The notes beneath the pieces are model-generated. The model ran no database searches and had not been told where the DNA came from. It saw nothing but the letters and a program-made list of their open reading frames with translations. Below are positions 1-12,009 of a stretch of DNA of 64,000 bases, one piece after another; position 1 is the first letter of the stretch; the number at the start of each line of letters is the position of its first letter. The position numbers and the translations under genes are program-made. The DNA is taken from assembly GCA_963971405.1 (NCBI GenBank), contig OZ020485.1, positions 11,842,001 to 11,906,000 on the forward strand. Reading direction: 5' to 3'. The stretch comes from Psococerastis gibbosa. Lineage: Eukaryota; Arthropoda; Insecta; Psocodea; Psocidae.

Positions 1-249
1 CTCTCAAATTTTCTTTTTGTAATACAACCCCTTCAATAGTTTAAAAGCCATTAATAGAAATTCTTCAGAAGCAAAACACTCGGTGCCATGTAGTCTCTGG
101 ATGGGTCTCGTCCCCCCCCCCCCCCCCATTATTACGGGCAGCTTTAATTCTGTAGTCGGTAACCTAGACCCGTTCACCCTACCGTTGAACACCTAACAAG
201 GTGAATTAGCGAAATAATTAACAATTAAAGGGCTGGAGGCCGGTTTTGC

Positions 250-680
250 AGCAACAAAATATAGATTGTGCTAGATAAGGTAGCTCATAGGTTAACAATA
301 ATTATACATGTTTATTTCATGAAAAAATGTAAATATTTAAAAATATATATATATATATATATTAATTTTGGTGTTTTTAACTGTTGGCTTACATGGGTGA
401 CCTAGAAATGACGTCACATTTCTTATACTACCAACCCAATACCGCAGTAGGCTACTACTATCTCAATACTGGTGGCTACTCCGCCGCGTCATATATGACG
501 TCACATTGCACAGTCACGTAACCAGGTTTTTAACCATCAAACTTAAATTGATGGGGAATGTCTTTTTCTTCCCTTTATTAAGCAACCTTTTTTATAGGAA
601 CAAATTTCAAGGGGTAGCCTATAAATAAATTTTCAAATGCATTAAAATAGGTTTTAAAAAATTGTCAAGTAGCCTATTGT
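250..680. repeat. Repeat P, inverted partner of 56645-57035
   Basis: Shares TAGGTTAACAAT, TGACGTCACATT, AAATTGATGGGGAA and AAAATTGTCAAGTAGCCTA with the 56.7-57.0 kb copy in opposite orientation. Includes a (TA)n run at about 343-361. Noncoding. Confidence 0.65.
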
Positions 681-1719
681 GGTGAATATATTTAAAATTA
701 CTATTTTGTGTCAAATTGCAATGTATTGCATGCTGTTATTTTGCAATTTTGTTAGCACATATCGTTGTGAATTTAATCGGTAAAATTATTATGATTATTA
801 AATTATTTATTTCAAACTGGAATGGCTAATATTTCTCAATTTTTAAGTGAAAATAGGGGGAAGCCCACCGCTTAACGATATATGTATGTAAGGAACCCCT
901 GCTGAAATACCGCGTTTTACTCAAACTAGAGAGTTGTAAAAGAGCCGAAAGGCCAAAAATTTGGCCAATTTGGAAATAAAAACAATTTTTATTTATTTTT
1001 TATTTCAAACTTCATTTAGTTAATAACCTTTTGGGAGCCCACTTTTACATTAACAAATAAGCACTGAATTAAATGTAGGGCTATTAGCAGACGTATTGAG
1101 CGTCACAAATGCCTCATCAAGCTGAGGAAGCATAAAAAATGAAAATGAGAGGAAAGATTTTTATCATTTAGATCCGCGCTGTCAATAAAATTAAAATTTC
1201 CATGACTCGGCTGAAACTGCCAAAAAGATCCGTTAATTGATAGAGAAGCTTTCCCCTTCACTTTGCAACTTATCGATAATAATCACTTTCGTGAGTTTTA
1301 AATTGATTGAAGTTAAATAAAATTACTTGGAAATTTAGCGTCGTTTTAAATCAAAATTGATGACAGTGGTGCACAAAAAGAGAAAAAAGGAACAAATAAT
1401 AAAGTATTTGCTTGAGAACTTACTGTAGTTAAATTAAATTCCAGCTGTTTTGTTTGCGCTTCAGCATTAGTCATATCACATTATATTTGTGACCCTGCTG
1501 GGACTGGAACTAAGAGCATTCTGTCACAATAATTCTTTTAATCGTGAGCCCTTATCGTATGGCAGGTCCCTTAAGGTATGAGAGAAAAAGGAAATCCTAT
1601 CTTCTGGGAGAACCCACCATTCCATCTAGGCTAATGGAATTGGAAAAAAACCATCAAAACGTCCAAGGGAATGGCCTACATTGAGCAAGATGATTTTAAA
1701 AAATCGTCCCGGGATATGA

Positions 1720-2430
1720 GTTTTGTAAACCTACATGCCAAATTTCAAAAAACTCCACCAGGTAGTTTGCCCACAAATCGACAAACAGACTGACATTTCA
1801 TAAAAACTATTTTTTTAGGTTCCTGGAACCTCAAAACATTCTAATCCACTAAATCTCGAAATCGAAAATTCCGACCGTCACAAGGCTTTCCTGAACGAAA
1901 GCAAAAACGGCCTTTGACATCAGGTATTACATTTATTGCTTTCCTATTCATAGGCTGCGTCAGTATAAGGAAAGCTTTGTGATGTTAGAAAAATTTATAT
2001 TTCGAGATTTCAACGGATTTACCACGTTTTGAGTTCCCAGGAACAGAAAAACGTGTCTTTTACGAAATGTCTGTCTGTAATTTGTGAACAAACTACTCAG
2101 TGGATTTATATGAAATTTGGTATGTGTTTTTTACGAAATGTCTTTCTGTCTGTCTGTCATTTGTGGACAAACTAATCAATGGATTTAGATGAAATTTGGT
2201 ACCTATTTTGGTTCATAAAACCCACATCTCGGGGCTATTCTTAATTTTAGCTACCTCAATTTTGGGGGTTTCACCACCTAAAAACTTAAAAAAAAAACCC
2301 TCCAACTATTTCCTCTAAATTCACATACCTAACTTGTACATTTTATTAATGTAAACAAAATTCAATAGGTTGCTTCCTCCTTGGCTCCTTGATAGTTGGC
2401 TTCATTGGACAAAGAAAATAAAAAAGACGC
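1720..2430. repeat. R2 repeat in inverted, foldback arrangement
   Basis: A left arm (about 1725-1890, with CATTTCATAAAAACTATTT and CCGACCGTCACAAGG) faces a right arm (about 1965-2150, with AAGCTTTGTGATGTT and TTTTACGAAATGTCTGTCTG). R2 body then runs to about 2430. The R2 stretch near 2305-2325 is the empty version of the site filled by foldback copy A. Confidence 0.72.
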
Positions 2431-2836
2431 AATTTTTGAAGTGAAACTTCTTTGGGCGCACCACATACAGATTTTAGCAGGGCAATGAGTTGGGCAGGCC
2501 CCCTGTGGCGCGACACGCAGCAAAAAATATGCAGGGTTGTAGTCTGAACTATTGGGCATAATGAAGGAGGGGACCCCCCGTGATACTATTGAATTGGAAG
2601 GGTCGCACTTCGAGCAGGTATGCCCCTTAAACACGAGTGGAACACAAAGTTAGTAAACTGATACGCATTTCCAGCAATCCCATTTGAATTGCATGGGCGG
2701 GTTACATTAACCACTTGAAACAATTATTTGTTTTACATTGTGAGGCTAGTTTGTGTATTTAGCGGTTTGTTAATATTGAAAAATACGACATTTTGAAAAA
2801 ATAATATATATTGAAAAATAATATATACCTAGTATT

Positions 2837-3127
2837 AAAAAAACCGAGCGTGTGCTTAAGATCGCACGGCAGAAGTGAAAACTTCATTAGCATTCCAAAT
2901 CAATTTAGTACAATTTTAGTACGTATATGTAGTAAATAATATTAAGCATTATGTAGTATTATTAGGAATTGTGTTCGTAGATAGAATGAGAAACAAGTCA
3001 GAAATTAATACTATATAATACATAATATTGTATTACTTACTATTTACATAAGTTATAAATTGACTGGGATTGCCAATGAAGTTTCACTTCTGCCGTCCGG
3101 TCTTAAGCACACATTTGGTTGGTTTTT
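2837..3127. mobile_element. Palindromic DNA element with ~55 bp inverted ends
   Basis: The left end AAAAACCGAGCGTGTGCTTA...GGCAGAAGTGAAAACTTCATT pairs with the right end AATGAAGTTTCACTTCTGCC...CTTAAGCACACATTTGG. The centre is AT-rich. Noncoding, MITE-like; superfamily not determined. Confidence 0.75.
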
Positions 3128-3767
3128 ATTCATTTTAACTATCGTATATAAAGACGTGTAGATTTCACAGACTAATACTTATAGTCATATTTACTTCTTA
3201 TTATTAATTCATATTTCCCCAATGGGAAAAAAAATTGAAAACATAGGCGACAATAGTAGGTTTGTAAACATTTTGACAACTGTAATAGTTATAGATTGTA
3301 CAGCCAAAGACTCATTCAGGGGGGTATCACCAGAACAAAAATAGTTTGAAAATTCAGGGTCTTTACGTATTTTAAAAACTGTACAGTTTATATTTTACAG
3401 CACGTCAATAGGAGATAGCGATAACCTGGAAATTTCTCGTTTCAATATTTCCATCGCAGCTTTTGTCGGATCTTTATTGGAAAGTCTCTTGACATTGGCG
3501 CTACAACTAAAAGGCTTGGCCGCAGTCTGTCACAATTGTGTTGACCTTTCCTTTTTCCAATTAGACAGAGTTCAATCTGTCGCTAATGAGTTCGGTTTCC
3601 ACTTCCTTTTGCGAGTCTCCCGCCCTCATTTCCTCTCGTAGCAAATTAAAAAAATTGCCCGAGACAAGCAATATACGATATTGAGTCTGATAAGGGCACT
3701 GGCTATTAGTACTGTTCGAAGCCTTTCATACGTAAGGCTTTCCAAGCTCCTAAGTCCTCCACAGCGG

Positions 3768-4141
3768 ATGGCTGCAAAACATAGCCTACGGATCCAATGG
3801 GGTTCATTTGTGCCGTCATTTTGTAGATGGCAGCACCAGTTGCAATGATATCAAAGCGTTGATTTTTCCATAAGCCTCAATACTATTTTAAAATGATTTT
3901 TAATTACGTATTATTTTAAAGTGATATTTTTCTATAAATCTTGGAGAATATATATATTAAATTGTATGCAGCGAAATAAGGTCCAGGCATAGTAAAAATA
4001 TTATAAAAAATATTAAAATAATTAATTAGATGCTAAGAGCCTAGTTTTCGCATGCAAACTGCGGCCACTTTGAATAATATGGATATCGGTTTGTCGTCAG
4101 CGAACCTAGTGACCAAAACTGTCCCTACAGAACCTCATTGA
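3768..4141. repeat. Repeat Q, inverted partner of 56078-56447
   Basis: About 365 bp matching 56.1-56.4 kb at most positions in reverse orientation, from ATGGGGTTCATTTGTG to GACAGAACCT-like flank (CTGTCCCTACAGAACCTCAT). Noncoding; element class unknown. Confidence 0.8.
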
Positions 4142-4255
4142 GAGATGCCATTTTGGGCTGCTCCGCAACATACCGTTGTAGCCATTTCCAGTCGTGCGTC
4201 TTTTTAGTGATGAAGCATGCATGCCTTTCTAATTCTAACCTTTAGAACTTATTTT

Positions 4256-4560
4256 CTTAATACTTACTCCTTGGCCTGTTATGCCATCGCGTCAGCCTGT
4301 GAGGTTCTGCGCTCTCCTTCGCCAGTTATCAATGCCAAGGGTCGCTAGATCCACATCCGTGGTCGTCCCACTCGTCTTCTCCCTTGGGGCACCTTGTGTA
4401 AGGCTGCTCTTGTAGCCCTATTTTCTGGCGTTCGTTCCACGTGTCCTAGCTATCTGATGCGGGCTCTCTTGGTTTCGGCTACTATCGTAGGTTCTTGGTA
4501 TATCGCGTAGACCTCATCATTTTTACGGGTACGCCACGCTCTCCCTGATTTTGCACTTAA
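4256..4560 (-). mobile_element. LINE 3' fragment (end of reverse-transcriptase ORF)
   Basis: The minus-strand translation, with some internal stops, gives EVYAIYQEPTIVAETKRARI, LGHVERTPENRATRAA and GRRRVGRPRM. This is the usual C-terminus of non-LTR retrotransposon polyproteins ('GHV.R...GRRR.GRP'). Old, short remnant. Confidence 0.7.
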
Positions 4561-4904
4561 AACTTCTTTAGCATTAATTGTATTGAACTAGATCCTACGA
4601 ATACCATGGCAAGACCATGTTACCAATGACGAAGTTCTAACCCGAATAAGCGAAAAGACAACGTAAGCAGTATCCATGTCTGCAAGAAGGGCACGGTGGA
4701 CATCTACTGCGACATGAGAAGGTACCATAGAAGGCAGAAATTGAAGAGGGCGTCCAAACAAATAAATCGTGGGCAAGCGAGGAAATAATTGGGGATCACG
4801 ACTTATGTGGAGCTGAAGAGGGTAGCCTGTATACCAGAACCGCGGGGACGAGTCATCGCGCTTCTAGGTATACACTGTATGTTGCTGCCAACCAGTCATC
4901 ACCC

Positions 4905-5150
4905 AGCAAGGGCGGGTCCAAGACAGATTTTCGGAGGGGGCCATTCCGGGAAAAGTGGGTATAGCCTACCAAGCCAAATTAATTTTTAGCGATTGTGCAA
5001 TTGGTGTGTTAGTGAAACAAGGCTCATTAATCATTAATGCAGACAGATACCGATGGGGGGTCCTGGGGTCTTCCACGGGGGGAAAATGTGAAAATATTAG
5101 GGCAAAATAGTGGGGTTTTACGAATTTTAACAGCAGTAAAATTTATAATT
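4905..5150 (+). repeat. Repeat R3, single copy
   Basis: Matches 32690-32950: AGACAGATTTTCGG, GCCATTCCGGGAAAAGTGGG, TTAGCGATTGTGCAATTGG and GGCAAAATAGTGGGGTTTTA. Noncoding; the class is not known. Confidence 0.75.
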
Positions 5151-5270
5151 TAAACATGGAAGACATATTCATGTTACCATACTGGACCATGCCCCCCCCC
5201 CCCCTCTGGACCCACCACTGTCTCCCAGCGTTAGAAGAGAAAATCCTATACATAACATAACATGTCAGGA

Positions 5271-5482
5271 CATGTAGAGTAGTGGAATGGACTCTGACTT
5301 TCACCCGAAAGGTTGTTGGTTGGAGTCCTACACTATGGTTACATTTTCTGGCCATGCTTCGGAGGGCATGTAAAGCAGGCGGTCCCGGGCTTTCCTAGTT
5401 ACGTGTATGAGAGGGCTTTATTGCCCTAATTTCGCTAGGCTGGCTTAGTAATAGAACAAAAAAGTCATTATTTATTTATTTT
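5271..5482 (+). mobile_element. tRNA-derived SINE, family 2
   Basis: The head TAGAGTAGTGGAATGGACTC (box A-like) is followed by GGTTGGAGTCC in the box B position, then GCTTCGGAGGGCATGTAAAG, CGCTAGGCTGGCTTAGTAAT and an ATTT-rich tail. The same order occurs at 44931-45101, where box B is the canonical GTTCAAATCCC. Confidence 0.78.
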
Positions 5483-5828
5483 AACATCAGTCTAATGGCC
5501 ATAAACTGCAATATAAAGTGTATTATAAAAAGGTCAAATTTGTATGCCGAAAAGGCTTCTCAGCTTTCCATCAGAGCCCTATAGGAAGGGGGCCAAGCGA
5601 TAAATTGTGAAGTATCCCTTGTCCCTTTTGATGAAAAGGGGGCTCGGGCTCGATTTGCTGGCTTTGAATACGGACAAATTTGTCATGTTTGTAACTTGGA
5701 TGTTATTTCGACAGTCTCTGCGGCTACGTATAATATTGTCATAATACCTTCATTCATTGAGATGAAATACGTATCGCTTTGAAGCAGTTGGTTCCAGAGA
5801 ATGTGTACAGGGGCGGTTTGAGAAATCA

Positions 5829-6040
5829 GCCGCCCCAGCAATGGCAGATCCACGGAGGCGGTCACGGGGGCCATTACCCCCCCCCCCCCCAATAAGTAAA
5901 TTCATAAGATAGTAAAAAAAAAAATTAATTGAATAAAACTCAACTTTTCAACCAAGAAATTGCCTTTTAAAGTTAGGTACATACGACTTGTGACCCCACC
6001 CCCCTAAATTTTCCGCTGGATCTGCCCCAGGCTACATAAC
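5829..6040. repeat. Interspersed repeat with GGCAGATCCACGG ends (related copy at 13978-14124)
   Basis: Begins AATGGCAGATCCACGGAGGC and ends near TTTCCGCTGGATCTGCC, giving weak inverted ends. The interior TAAATTCATAAGATAGTA and AACTTGTGACCCC recur at 13978-14124 (AATGGCGGATCCACGGGG). Includes a 14-base C run. Confidence 0.65.
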
Positions 6041-6112
6041 AATTCCCCCCACCCCATCCCCTCTCAACAATTATCAATTTTATTTTTGCGTTTATATTAT
6101 GGAATAAAATCG

Positions 6113-6283
6113 ACTTAGGTTGAAGAGGCAAACGAACTTATAGAGAATCTAATGGAGAAAAAACACCCGCGGCGCCGCGGTGGGACTCGAGCGGAGCGTT
6201 GTCCCGCTTTTTTTTTTTTTTTTTAATTTTAAGTTTGGATTAATGTCCCGAGGAGGTTGCCTCTTCTACCTAATTCAATTTGA
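6113..6283. mobile_element. Palindromic element 'CTTAGGTTGAAGAGGC', copy with internal insertion
   Basis: Ends CTTAGGTTGAAGAGGCAA and GAGGTTGCCTCTTCTACCTAA are inverted and match 63079-63190; a one-arm copy is at 38835-38880. A GC-rich palindromic insert with an 18-base T tract lies at about 6163-6225. Confidence 0.7.
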
Positions 6284-6389
6284 AGGTTGTATTTATAAAC
6301 CATATAATACATTACAATACAAATAATATTGATACGATTATTAGATAAAGCCGTTACTTTATGCAAACAAGTACCTATGTAACTCACAG

Positions 6390-6586
6390 CAGGCGCGGAT
6401 CTAGAATGAGACCAAGGAGGGGGATAGGATTAAATACGAATAAAAAAGATGAATTGCCAAAAAAAATTATAATTAATGAATTAGGTTACGTTAGTTCAAT
6501 TGGCGCCAAATTTTTAAAATATAAAACAGTATTTTTATGATTTTTATCTGTTGATTGGTAGTAGAGGTAACGTAGATCCGCGCCTG
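6390..6586. mobile_element. hAT-type MITE, 197 bp
   Basis: Perfect 14 bp inverted ends CAGGCGCGGATCTA / TAGATCCGCGCCTG. The flanking 8-mers ACTCACAG and GCGCACAG match at 6 of 8 bases, fitting the 8 bp target duplication of hAT elements. The interior is AT-rich and noncoding. Confidence 0.8.
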
Positions 6587-7549
6587 GCGCACAGACCTAT
6601 CCTGTTAGATAGATAGTTGTGCAAAGATTCTCCCTGGAACCTTCTTTTATAATAGCAGTAGTAGAACCATTCATTTTAAATGAATTTCAATTCCGTTGAG
6701 CGCATTTTAAGGTAAATTAACGAAACTGTTAGGTAAAATGTTAAATATATAATGTTAAATAAGTGTATTTGAAAGGAAGTAGGTACAAAATTACAATATA
6801 AAATCGGGATTTAAAAAAAAAAAAAAAAAAAAATGACATAACGCCTTCTTCCGCCGACCCTTCAATGTAAGATTACATAATTAATACGTTTTTTTTTTAA
6901 TTTTTACAGTTAATCTCGAAAATGACTCCGCGATTCTCGATCGGCGACTGCGCAGGGGGTCATCGGGGTGATAACCACGAGAAAAATCGAGATGTTCTAA
7001 TGGTGCCACGTAAGTTGTTGTTGTATTTATAAGAAGCACTATACCACTATGTGCTAATAAATGAGTGCTGATAAGTAGGGCAGTAAAATATACAACTGTT
7101 GTATAGTACAATATAATCCTTCATGAGGTCAGTAGCGTTAATATTATATTTTTCATATTAAAATCGTTAATAGCGAAAAAAACAAAATTAAAGTAAAGAC
7201 GGTTCCAATTATCGCTTGAAAACTCTCGGTAAGAAATACTACACGCCACTGCCATGCATTAGTAGTGGGATGGCGGTGCAGTCCAGTATTCCTTAACTTA
7301 CAGATACGTTTCAAGCTATGATGGGGCTGGCCTTAGGTGACTCCCACGATCATTTGAAAAGTTTCGGCAAGGAATACCGAACGGTCCCTCTGTGTTCCCT
7401 TGTATGTGGGTGCCGTGCAGTATTCATTCCAGAGGCTTTTCAATCAATCGTGGGAGCTACCCTTAATTGGCATACTGTAGCTGAAATTTTACCATCACAA
7501 AATCACAATTCATACAAAATTCGAATCCATTATAATGTGGAGCTGTAAG

Positions 7550-7636
7550 CAGTGGCGGCGCCAGAAATTAGGGGGGGGGGGGAGAAACGTTCAGGGGAGC
7601 CAGGCCCCTCCGGGCACCCCCGTAGCGCCGCCACTG
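7550..7636. mobile_element. hAT-type mini-element, 87 bp
   Basis: Perfect 12 bp inverted ends CAGTGGCGGCGC / GCGCCGCCACTG, flanked by a perfect 8 bp target duplication GCTGTAAG (7542-7549 and 7637-7644). Both features are diagnostic of hAT transposition. Contains a 12-base G run. Noncoding. Confidence 0.9.
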
Positions 7637-8014
7637 GCTGTAAGCTAAAGCTGCAGCTTTCTTTTGGACTTACTGACTCCAATAATTGGGCAACAAGTCT
7701 GAAAAACGGTCAAAAACTCTATCTGGCAGATTCACTACACGATTGGTGATGTAGATTGTAGGTTTCTGTAGACTAGGTACCGCTAACGTCATCTCAGATT
7801 CATACACAGCTTTATAGCATGATAAAACTCCGTTTTATAAAAAAATAATAAAAAAATCTCCCACAATTACAATGTAAATTGCCTCTCTTAAAGATAGTAA
7901 ATTTACAAGTCAAAAAAAGTTTGTAATTTATCTCTTTTGTAAATATATATTTTTTTTTCTCTTAGAAAATTCCAATGTCAAAGAGAATAATTCTTAAGAA
8001 TTAAAGCTTCTTAG

Positions 8015-8690
8015 ATTTTACCAGAATATTTTCTAAAGAAAGTTATAACTTGCATAACAATCAGCTTCTCGAGCCATAACAAGTTAATTAAAAAAGTCTA
8101 GGCAGTATAGAGGTTTTTCTCTGAGCAAAGAATTCTCCTTACAATTAGTTGGATGCTTGGCAAGCTCTTTCCCCCCACTTAAGGTGCCCATTCCACATAC
8201 GTACAACGTCAACGAAAAATTGAAAAATGACGTCAAAATGACGTAAATTGACGTGGTAGCAGAATTTTTAGTATGTCTTTAATGTCTGCTAAAACGTCAT
8301 TTTTCAATTTTTCGTTGACGATTGAAGTATATGGAATACCCCCCTTAGTAAATGACAACGAATGAGTAAGCGAATGATTTAATAAGTTTGAGATGGCAGA
8401 ACAATACTTCATAAGAATTTAAGCATGGGTATGATTTTAACAGAATATATTTTATAAAAAAAAAATATAAATTACAAGTTAGGCAACATAGTATAACAAT
8501 CAGCCTCTTAAGCCATAACAAGTTAATTAAAAAAAACTAGGTAGTCTAGAGTTTTTTCTTTGAGCCAAGAATTCACCTTACAATTAGAAGGATGCTTGGC
8601 AAACTCTTTCCCCCCACTTAAGTAAATGACAACGAATAAGTATGCGAATAAATTAATGAGATTGAGATGGCAGAGCAGAGCGGGAGAGCT
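8015..8690 (+). repeat. Direct duplication, ~250 bp unit, first unit interrupted
   Basis: Units at about 8015-8425 and 8429-8690 share ATAACAATCAGC, AGCCATAACAAGTTAATTAA, GGATGCTTGGCAA, TCTTTCCCCCCACTTAAG and TTGAGATGGCAGA in order. The first unit carries a MITE at 8180-8347 that the second lacks. Confidence 0.85.
8180..8347. mobile_element. Palindromic MITE inside a duplicated segment
   Basis: Inverted ends GTGCCCATTCCACATAC and GTATATGGAATACCCCCC; inner arms GTCAACGAAAAATTGAAAAA / TTTTTCAATTTTTCGTTGAC are perfect inverses. Flanks CACTTAAG and TTAGTAAATG collapse to CACTTAAGTAAATG in the unfilled duplicate, implying a TTAA-type target. Confidence 0.85.
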
Positions 8691-8899
8691 GTCTTACATT
8701 TAAAAGCATTGCTGCTCGCGTCTTATATGGCGTTTCCGTTTTATTATAGCTGACAATTTCCGGCCGTACCTGACGTCTTTCCAGGGCAACAACTTCACAG
8801 ACTACATAAATGCGGTTTTCGTTGATGTAAGTAAACCTCATACTGTATAGGTTTCTCCTTACTCCACCCCCGAATAGGTTTCGCGCAATATCTTTGCCG

Positions 8900-9320
8900 G
8901 ATGAGGAGTTTTAAGTAAGTAAGTATTTATTAATCAAAAAACGCAATACAATTAATGAATATCCAAGGGCCCCACTAAGTGCACCGTGTGAAGGGGACTT
9001 GCGTCGTGGCCCTTATAACTATTACAATACAAAAACATTACAAAACAATAATTATAAATTCTAAAACACTTACAAATCTTAGAATATTTTATCTATTTAT
9101 TTATATTTATGTTATATTTATTTTTACATTATCGCTTCAAAAGATCTTTAAGTTCAGTAAAAGGCATATTATAATTTTTTTTTTGTGATTGTTCTAAATT
9201 TTAAAAAACTGTCAGTTTAATACCGTACTTTAATTTCCTTGGGCAAAGATTTGAAAACCTTGACTGCTCTGAAATTTGGCGGTTGTCTTGTCCTCTTTAG
9301 TGGTTTGTTTAGTTTCACTA
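8900..9320 (-). mobile_element. LINE 3' fragment
   Basis: Minus-strand translation near 9200-9310 reads RTRQPPNFRAVKVFKSLPKE, the 'F..LP.E' C-terminus common in CR1/L2/Daphne-like LINEs. It is followed by AT-rich 3' sequence. Decayed; only the end of the ORF remains. Confidence 0.6.
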
Positions 9321-9539
9321 TGTGTCACACTCGGATGTTCCTGGCTTGAGACTTATGGGACCAAGACAAACTGAGTTGATTTTTAAGGAGTTTTAGGGAC
9401 GTAGGCTTACATCGAGGGTTTTATTTCTTATTGTATATACTATTAGGCCCTAAGTATTTTACAATGTTTTATTACAATAAATATTACAAGTAACGAACGG
9501 TACTTTATAAAAAGAGTTTCATGCATATGCAAGAAAAAA

Positions 9540-10180
9540 CAAAAAGAACCGGTCCGAGTTTACTCGAACATGCTTTCCAATTTATCAAAATTAGTAGATA
9601 GAGAAAATGAGTAATTTCATTACGTTTCGTTACTCAATTTAACACCTAATACGTGCCTGAAGGTAGAAATCATCGATGGAAAGGTTTCACAGAAAAATTA
9701 TTTTTTAGTCATTTTTCATTAAAATTTAGTTATTTTTATTTTTTTACCCCCACAAGCAAGCTATCAAGGGGCAAGTGACCCCACGCATTTTGTCAGCATT
9801 AATAACAACTACAATATATGTGAATTTAAAAGAAATCGTTTTAGCCGTTTTGGATAAATAATTTTTTTAGACGTTTTTTGGAGTTTTTCGAATATAAAAC
9901 CCCCCCCAAATTGAGATAACCCAAAATAAATAAAATGGTCCCGAGGTATGATTTTTGTGAACCTACATGCAGAATTTCATCAAATTCGACTGAGTAGCCC
10001 GGAAATCGACGAACAGACCGACAGACAGACAGAGCGACAGACAGACAGACATTTCGTAAAAAACACTTTTTTGGGTTCCTGGGACCTCGTGTAAATAATC
10101 GTGTAAATCCGTTGAAATCTCGGAATCGAAAATTTCGACCGTCACAAAGCTTTCCTTATACTACGTATAAATTGGAAAGC
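9540..10180 (-). repeat. Interspersed repeat R2, uninterrupted copy with CAGA microsatellite
   Basis: Reverse-oriented relative of the 14.1/17.4 kb copy. It has a GACA/CAGA-rich stretch at 10017-10050 followed by CATTTCGTAAAAAACACTT, TCCTGGGACCTCG and ATCGAAAATTTCGACCGTCAC. No coding frame. Confidence 0.78.
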
Positions 10181-11059
10181 AAAAAAATATGGAAGATTCA
10201 GTGGACGGTATAATCAGTCCTAAGATCCGTGTTATATACCCCACGACATCCTCCGTAGTATAGCCTATTTATCAAAGAAAGGTTTGTTGTCTGTTCCTAG
10301 CCATGGACTTTGGACTAGACGAGGGAACGCCCCTGTTTTAGGCCTAGGGTGTAACACTATGTTGAATGAATACCTATTGGCGTTTAGTACTATGGCACCC
10401 TTAGCACTAAACGCCAATTCGAAGTAAAAATGATGATTATACTCGTATGTAGCCTATCACCGCGATAGGCGAAAAACAAGGCTGCCGGGAATGTTGCTAA
10501 CCATAGCATCCCAAATAGAGAGCAGTGGTCAAGAAAGAGGATTGGGCAACCCTCAACATATTTTGTTATCCTGCTACAGGGGATTTTTTTTATTTTTTAA
10601 ATGAGTATGTTTCTATAGTGGTTACATTTATCGCACAGCTAGAGCTTTTAACCGGGGGTTTGAGAGGCGAGCTTTTATCCATTATTAATAGGATTACAAG
10701 TGCACGTCCAACACACCAGCAATACCCCCCCCCCCTCTCCCCCTCCATCATCAGTCGCAGCTTTTATTTTCTCATTGGTTCGATGGAAAATTTTCAATTT
10801 CAAAAATAGCTTAAGCCATTTAGAAACGGCTCCAATAAAATATTGGCTGAATGTTGATGGCTTGATGCACGGTTGAATAGAGACCTAACTTATTTACAAA
10901 CGTACCTATATAATACTGTATGTTTTGGTTATTTGGTATCTGACGATTCCACGAGCGTTTTCACTGAGTGAAATCGCTGAATGGGGAAATAATAAAATAA
11001 TGTAGCCTATAAAGAACAGTTACGATTGAACCCGTAATTGTTTTCCTTAATATATATTA

Positions 11060-11372
11060 CAAGCAGAGCTTGGGCCTGCTTCGCGGCCCCGCTCCCCTTG
11101 CGCCTGCCGCGGGCGGCAGCTCACCCCTTCGGGGCATCGCATTAACGTGGTTCCATTGAGAATTACGCAGCTCACCCCTTCAAGGCTAGCATGACTTGTT
11201 TTTCTCGTTTTTTTCGCGGTCGCGGATATGTGACTGATGCAAAAATTAGATAAAAACAATCCATGATGCGGATTATATATCATGCTAAAATTTCAGCTCG
11301 ATCGGTGCAGAACTTTTTGAGTTTTTGAAGCGTACACAAACCAACATAACATTTTTATATATATAGAAGATT
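11060..11372 (+). repeat. Interspersed repeat with RTE-like 3' tail
   Basis: GC-rich body with duplicated GCAGCTCACCCCTTC, then TTTCAGCTCGATCGGTGCAG, GAGTTTTTGAAGCGTACACA and a TTTTTATATATATAGAAG tail, a form common at RTE LINE/SINE ends. Class is inferred from the tail only. Confidence 0.55.
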
Positions 11373-11376
11373 AATC

Positions 11377-11613
11377 GGTGCCGGACTAACCCATGGGCAC
11401 TTGGGGCACAGGCCCACGGCCCCCACAAACGAGATTTTTTTTTATAAATAATAATAAATTAAAAGTTGAAAACAATTAAACACATTTTTGAAATTGGCGA
11501 GAAATTTAGCGTTGTTGTTGTTTTGCTGCAATGTTGGTAGATAGAGTTTGCACCCACGGCCCCCACATATGACATAGACATATCTTGTGCCCACGGGGGT
11601 TAATCCGGCTCTG
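11377..11613. mobile_element. Palindromic DNA element with GC-rich inverted ends
   Basis: CGGTGCCGGACTAACCCATG near the left end pairs with GGGGGTTAATCCGGCTCTG at the right. Inner CCCACGGCCCCCACA occurs twice. AT-rich centre, noncoding. Confidence 0.7.
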
Positions 11614-12009
11614 TTATTATTGTAGTAGCTTTTAATAAGCAGATGAAGATACTTCTGTCTGAAAATATAACCCTTGACACCAGAAAACACACACGTAGTA
11701 GCTGACATTAGTGCAGTCAGTCGCTCATTTTCCATCAAGTTCCTTAAATGTGTTATTTTGATTCGCTTCAAAGATGAAAATGTGGGGAAGGGGTCCAGAC
11801 CCAGCGGAACCCTCCACCTTGGCTACGCCACTGATTACTGGGACTAAAATGTGTAATGTGTAAAATTCGTAGAGAAATCGTAATAGGCCTACTAAAAATT
11901 GAAAATATCCCATATTGTGCATGAAATAGCGGTCCCCCTCTATACCATAAATGAACTAAATCGTTAATATCTACGTTCCACATCCCCTTAAGTTATGTGT
12001 AAGGATACT

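Noticed and set aside
7318-7548. Upstream phosphatase exon (D1)
   Set aside because: No HCSAGVGRTG-type or other D1 motif; no phase-compatible splice sites. D1 was looked for across 1-12532 and not found.
10525-10809. 94-codon open frame as a gene
   Set aside because: Runs through a C-homopolymer and low-complexity sequence; no motif, no splice or polyadenylation context.
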